Assembly (NCBI GenBank): GCA_027625915.1
Contig: JANTQA010000020.1
Location: 1,612,001-1,676,000 of the forward strand
From: Anaeramoeba flamelloides
Taxonomy: Eukaryota > Metamonada > Anaeramoebidae
Direction of reading: 5' to 3'
Length of the DNA stretch: 64,000 bases
The first letter of the stretch is position 1, and each line of letters opens with the position of its first letter. Shown piece by piece: positions 60,101-64,000 of this stretch. Both the position numbers and the translations under genes were made by a program. The notes below the pieces were generated by a model. It was not told the origin of the DNA and made no database searches. It saw only the letters and a list, made by a program, of their open reading frames with translations.

Positions 60101-62480
60101 TCAAAGAATCCCTGCTAAAAATGAAAAATTCACTTTTTTTTTAAGAATCAACATAAGATTTTTTAGAAATAAGAGAAAACATAAACTTCAGATTTGAGCC
60201 AATAATCATAAAAGAAATTCCTCAACAAGCCATAAATTTTTGAAAAAATAAAATGTTAAAAAAATTTTTGGGCATCCTTCATTGAAACGTCTCATGCAAA
60301 AATTCTCAATTTTTGGAAAATTAAAATTGTTGATAATAAGCTTTTTTTAATTGTAAATGTATGAATTTTAAAAGAAATTGCATAACTCTCAATTTTCTTA
60401 ATGTTAATTTGGAGTTTCAAACATTTTTTTTTTATCAAATTGTCATATCGAATAAAAAAAAATAAAAAAGAATAAAACAATTAAAACAAAAACCAAAAAA
60501 CAAAAAAACAATTATTTAACTAAATTTAAAAAATGATCTTGATCTAAAAATTTTGTAATTTATTTTGAGAAGAATATTGGATTTAACTCAGAGAATATGT
60601 TCTGTTTCTTCAATAAAAATGAGCCCCTTTGACTGAAAAATACTTTATTTTCAAAAAGTGAAGAATTTTTCAGAATTAAAACTTTTTGAAAGTTTTCTAT
60701 TTTAAAAAAGGGATGGCTCAACCTTTAAATGCTGTGTAGGCTAGAGGTTGGAGTCTTGGAAAAAGCACGTTTTTTTATAAAATCCTCACTTTATTAAAAC
60801 ATAAAACGGAAAAAAGTTAAAATTCTAAAAATCTTATCAAAAAAAGTCCTCAATTTTTTTTTTTTTTAATGGTACTTTGAAGAACTTTTTCTTAAAAGGA
60901 TCTTTTTTTTCCAATGAATTTATTGTAAAAATTGAAGTTAAATTTTACATTTTCACCATCGGCGATAAAACTTGGTTTAAATTCATACAGAAACAAACCA
61001 GATGGTCAAAACTTTTCAATGAGTCTCTATCTCCGCTTTTATTTTACCCTTTTTTCAGCCAATTCTCGAAAACAATCAAACTACAAAATCTGTATTCATT
61101 GTGTGTTCTTAACAGATACTGATTTTGAACATCCCTCTCCAAAATTTCTAGACTTGACTTGACAAAAAAAAATAAAATGTTTTTTTTTTTTTCGTATTTC
61201 TTAAATTTGGCAATGTTTTTTTCATCTTTGTTTGAAAACCTTTTATTAAATGGTCTTTTTTCTCCTTTTTTCAAAGAAAAAAGAGACCAAACGTTTTTTA
61301 TTTTTTTAAAAATGAGATTGATTTCTTTGGAAGAAAAAGGCAAAACGTTGTTTGATTTTAGACATTGTTTTTAAACAAAGAAAGGGAATTCATTCAATTT
61401 CCAACCTTTAAGGGAAAGTTGATGGACTTTATTATTTGTCTTCTATTGATCAAATAATTGAGTGACTTGAACCAAATTAATTTTCCAATGTCGTAAATCC
61501 TTGAGCGCGGCAAACCTTATATATTTATGAGATTAAAATTTTGCAAAATAATTTGGTTAAACTCTTCTAAAATAACTTTAAATAACATTTTTAAAGTGGA
61601 ATTTAATAATAAAATACTTCTTATTTTACTCAAATTGAATTCAAAAAAAGAAGATCAGAAATTTTCCAAACTTTGCCTAATAACTAAAGGATTTCCCAAA
61701 ATCTTTACACAGTGACTACAATACTATCCTAAACTTTTTTGTGAAACAATCACTTTCTTATCAGTAGTTGTCTGGAATTATATAGTTAAATTTTTACAAA
61801 TAAAAAGTTTGAGATAAAAAAAAAATATATAGCTTTTTTATAAATATTAACGAATTTTACAATTAAAGAGATTTGACACATTTTTTTTCAAAAAATGTTT
61901 AGAGTTAATTTTATCGAAAAATTTAATTTATTTTATAAACTCTATTTCAATTTAAATACCACACCCAATTATAACAAAAAGAAAAGAAAAGAAAAGGAAT
62001 ATAATATTTATAATCATTTTGTGTTTTTTATTTTGGAAATCACAAAATAAATCATAGAAAATAATTTATATTTGAATAAAAAACATAACACATTAAAAAA
62101 AATAAAAAATTTGCAATAAAGAATTGTATTTGAATACTCCAAAAAATCTGATACAATTCTCATTGTCAAACAACCAAAAATTATGATCTCATCAACAAAA
62201 CTCTTTTCTTAAAAATTAACAATTTTTATTTTCTTTTTCTTTCATTAAAAAACAAACAACAAACAACAAACAACAAACAAAGGGGGTTACGATTCCATCA
62301 CAAAGAAGATATATTAGATACTTTGAAGAAATTGTAAATAAAGGTATAAGACCACTTTACCAAGTTTCATTCTCCAGATTGATTGCTGGACCATTTTCTA
62401 AAGCGCCAAAAAAGGGGATTGAAATGCTTTATCATTTTAAAATACATTTTGAAGGTAAAGATAAAATTTATGAAAGCAAG
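57166..62480 (+). CDS. PTEN: PTEN, phosphatidylinositol 3-phosphatase, first five coding exons (partial)
   Basis: PTEN removes the 3-phosphate of PIP3 at the plasma membrane and sets leading-edge polarity in amoeboid cells. Exons 57166-57326, 57497-57614, 57745-57846, 58030-58137 and 62283-62480 are joined by GT-AG introns in a continuous frame of 229 codons. The start [15 protein letters not shown] is a basic PIP2-binding head aligned with the human start, so the upstream in-frame ATG at 57091 is not used. [44 protein letters not shown] (with the Asp of the WPD-like loop) and the signature HCKAGKGRTG are all intact, then [14 protein letters not shown]. The active-site loop is split by an intron between AGK and GRTG. 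Intron 4 is 4.1 kb and full of repeats. The beginning of the C2 domain may be in the last exon here; the rest of the gene lies beyond 64000. The protein should be an active lipid phosphatase. Confidence 0.94.
58637..59334 (-). mobile_element. M5 short DNA element
   Basis: Reverse-complement copy of 28459-29156. It starts AAGGCTCCAGACACTTACCG with TGGATTTGCGCCATACACAA, has TTGAGAAAAAATAACTCA and ATTGTTGATTTTTAGAGATC in the middle, and ends AATGACTTGAACCTTAAAAC. Confidence 0.78.
59508..59992. mobile_element. M6 foldback element with about 80 bp terminal repeats
   Basis: Left arm GAAAAAAAATACCGGACATG through CCCGGACAAGATTTTTAATT and GTGAATATTAGTAAAATTTT is mirrored at the right by ACTAATATTCACAATTAAAA, ATCTTGTCCGGGATTTTTTT and CATGTTCGGTATTTTTTTCA. 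Only one copy is in the window. The well-matched arms suggest a recent insertion. Confidence 0.88.
60618..60650 (+). mobile_element. Isolated M2 right end
   Basis: GAGCCCCTTTGACTGAAAAA matches the right terminus of M2 elements, but the sequence upstream has diverged beyond recognition. Confidence 0.5.
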
Positions 62481-64000
62481 GTAAACATTTTATTTTTGAA
62501 TACTCTATATTACCACCAAATTATCATTTATACAGAATATTTTAAATATTGAAATAATTTTTAAGGGATTTAATTGATCCAGAGATTTAAAATCAATACT
62601 CAAAATAAACTTTGTTTCAGTCAAAGGTGAATCCAAAAAAAAACATTTTTTTCAAAAAATATCAATTTATTTTTTATAATTGACCTTTGAAGAACAAATA
62701 AGAAATAAGTAGAATAATACACATCAAAGATAGTTGATATCCACCTGAAAAAAACGAAACAATCAATAGATTTTCTTAAAAATTTCAAAAACTCGAATTC
62801 TTAAGGAATAATTAAGAAAAACAACAAGGTTTATTTTGATCTCCCATTGAAGATCAAAAGAAAAGTTTAATAGAAATCAATATAATTTCTCTACAATAAT
62901 TTTTACTGTTTAAATACCATTAGAATAACACTTTTTACTTAGGTGAATATTGCTCTTGCAATTAAAAAATAATTTGAAAATGACGTTTTAAAAAAAAATC
63001 GAAAAAATAAAAATGTCAAAAAATGATTTCAATTTTGGAAATTTCCAAAATAAATTTTTTCTTCTAATATCTATTCAAACCCTTTAAACACATGTAATTC
63101 ACTCCCACTTCAACTTGGACCCCTTTGACTGGATAATGGTTTGGTAGAGAACTTCAATTTATTCTCTGATTTAATGTTTCGTTTGTGTTTTCAAAAACCA
63201 GAAAAAAAATGAAAAAAAAACATTAATTGTTCTATTGATTTATACTCAAACAACTTTGTTTTTTTATTTATTCTCATTAAATTTTAATTTATTGATCTGA
63301 AATTGCTTATTTGGTGATACTTTAATTTTCAATTTTTGTAAAGTTGATTGTGTTTTCTAATTTTCTTTTTTTGCCAAAAAACTATTTTTCAATTTTTGAT
63401 AAAAGTAATTTTCGATCAAACATAAATCTGAGTTTTTTTGAATAAAAGAATTGTTTGTTCTATCTCTTAATGAAAATAAGTTGAGAAAATTGGATCTTTT
63501 TGATTGAATCACTAATTCTTACAAATCCTATAATTTAAAATTATTTGATTCTTTTTTTTTTGAAACACCAAAAGGGGTTGTTACAAAAAAAATAAAAATA
63601 AATGAAAAATCCAGAAAAAATCAAGATCGTTCAGGATTAAATAAGCCAAAAATCACAAAAAATCGAACTTTCATAAATATCGAAATCAAAACATTTATTG
63701 TTACACTTTGGCACTTTTTTTGAAAAATGATAATATTCTTTGAATTAACATTATCAAACTCTCTTTACATTATTAATAAAAACTAATTTCAGACTTTTTG
63801 AAAATGTGTTGTTGAAAAATAAAGATGGCTTTAATTTAAAAAATTTTTTTTTTCATTTTCAAACAAATACCTGAGCAAAATAATAATAAATTTCAGAAAA
63901 TCCATTCTAGAAAACAAAACAATATTAGCCTAATTAAATAATTTAAAAAAAAAATTATTTTATCAGAAATAACGAATTACTTTTGAATTTCTTCTTCTTC
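62481..64000 (+). other. PTEN intron 5, 5' portion
   Basis: Begins with GTAAAC after the exon ending KIYESK. It contains an M2 element (62609-63138) and then AT-rich sequence to the window edge. No further exon of PTEN was recognised, so the intron is at least 1.5 kb. Confidence 0.7.
62609..63138 (+). mobile_element. M2 short DNA element, short form
   Basis: Left end TTTGTTTCAGTCAAAGGTGA and right end TTGGACCCCTTTGACTGGAT are inverted. It shares TATAATTGACCTTTGAAGAA and CCCTTTAAACACATGTAATT with the other copies and lacks the nested foldback block. Confidence 0.85.

Larger units (their letters stand above)
58138..62282 (+). other. PTEN intron 4 (4.1 kb)
   Basis: GT at 58138-58139 and AG at 62281-62282 join IRTKNNK to [10 protein letters not shown]. 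The intron contains an inverted M5 copy, the M6 foldback and an isolated M2 end, which together make up over a quarter of it. Frames at 60877-61374 overlap each other on both strands and match nothing. The acceptor is preceded by ACAAACA repeats rather than a pyrimidine tract. Confidence 0.85.

Noticed and set aside
60714-60780. Possible Pol III gene: GGCTCAACC and GGTTGGAGTC words followed by a T run
   Set aside because: The B-box match is imperfect, no cloverleaf can be drawn, and the region lies inside an intron.
60877-61374. Several overlapping frames on both strands inside PTEN intron 4
   Set aside because: None resembles a known protein, they overlap each other, and PTEN exons on both sides splice across them in frame.

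Overview
The window is nuclear DNA of a unicellular eukaryote. It is very AT-rich, with long A and T runs and low gene density: seven protein genes and one tRNA in 64 kb. Spliceosomal GT-AG introns, TAA stops with the standard code, Gln/Asn-rich repeats in one protein, and the gene set (SEC23, a CRIB-type PAK kinase, PTEN, a borealin-like protein, a divergent actin) all point to a free-living, probably amoeboid protist such as an anaeramoebid or amoebozoan. That placement is inference. No bacterial, organellar or rRNA sequence was seen.

Layout. 1-1453: intron and last exon of SEC23 (+). 2952-7175: a 1407-residue intronless helical protein with a Gln/Asn-rich heptad-like repeat (-). 13188-20470: a seven-exon PAK kinase (-) whose 3.8 kb last intron is filled with small transposons. 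20471-27301: gene-poor, with a tRNA-like relic and three copies of a 195 bp palindromic element. 27302-28156: a two-exon gene (-) whose product resembles borealin. 28157-37628: transposon graveyard with a decayed LINE (about 32740-34797) that itself carries a palindromic insertion. 37629-37716: tRNA-Met(CAT) with a 15-nt intron. 41577-42788: an intronless actin paralogue (+) whose nucleotide-binding loops are rewritten. 42789-48714: mobile-element remnants, including a 1.1 kb foldback with about 275 bp arms. 48715-50619: an intronless 634-residue protein (-) joining a RING finger, a kinase fold lacking the catalytic Asp, and an isoaspartate-methyltransferase-like domain. 57166-62480: the first five coding exons of PTEN (+), continuing beyond the window, with a 4.1 kb intron packed with repeats.

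The noncoding half is best explained by at least six families of short non-autonomous DNA elements, called here M1 to M6, each with terminal inverted repeats and several with TA at the target. They sit between genes, inside introns and inside one another. No transposase gene is present in the window.

The genes form no operon or obvious cluster. PAK, PTEN, the actin paralogue and SEC23 belong to cytoskeleton, phosphoinositide and secretory functions usual for an amoeboid cell. The most unusual item is the RING-pseudokinase-PCMT fusion; next are the actin paralogue without the ATPase residues and the borealin-like gene recovered only by joining two exons. All exon joins were worked out by hand from splice signals, reading frame and recalled family sequences; none has been tested by alignment or transcript data.
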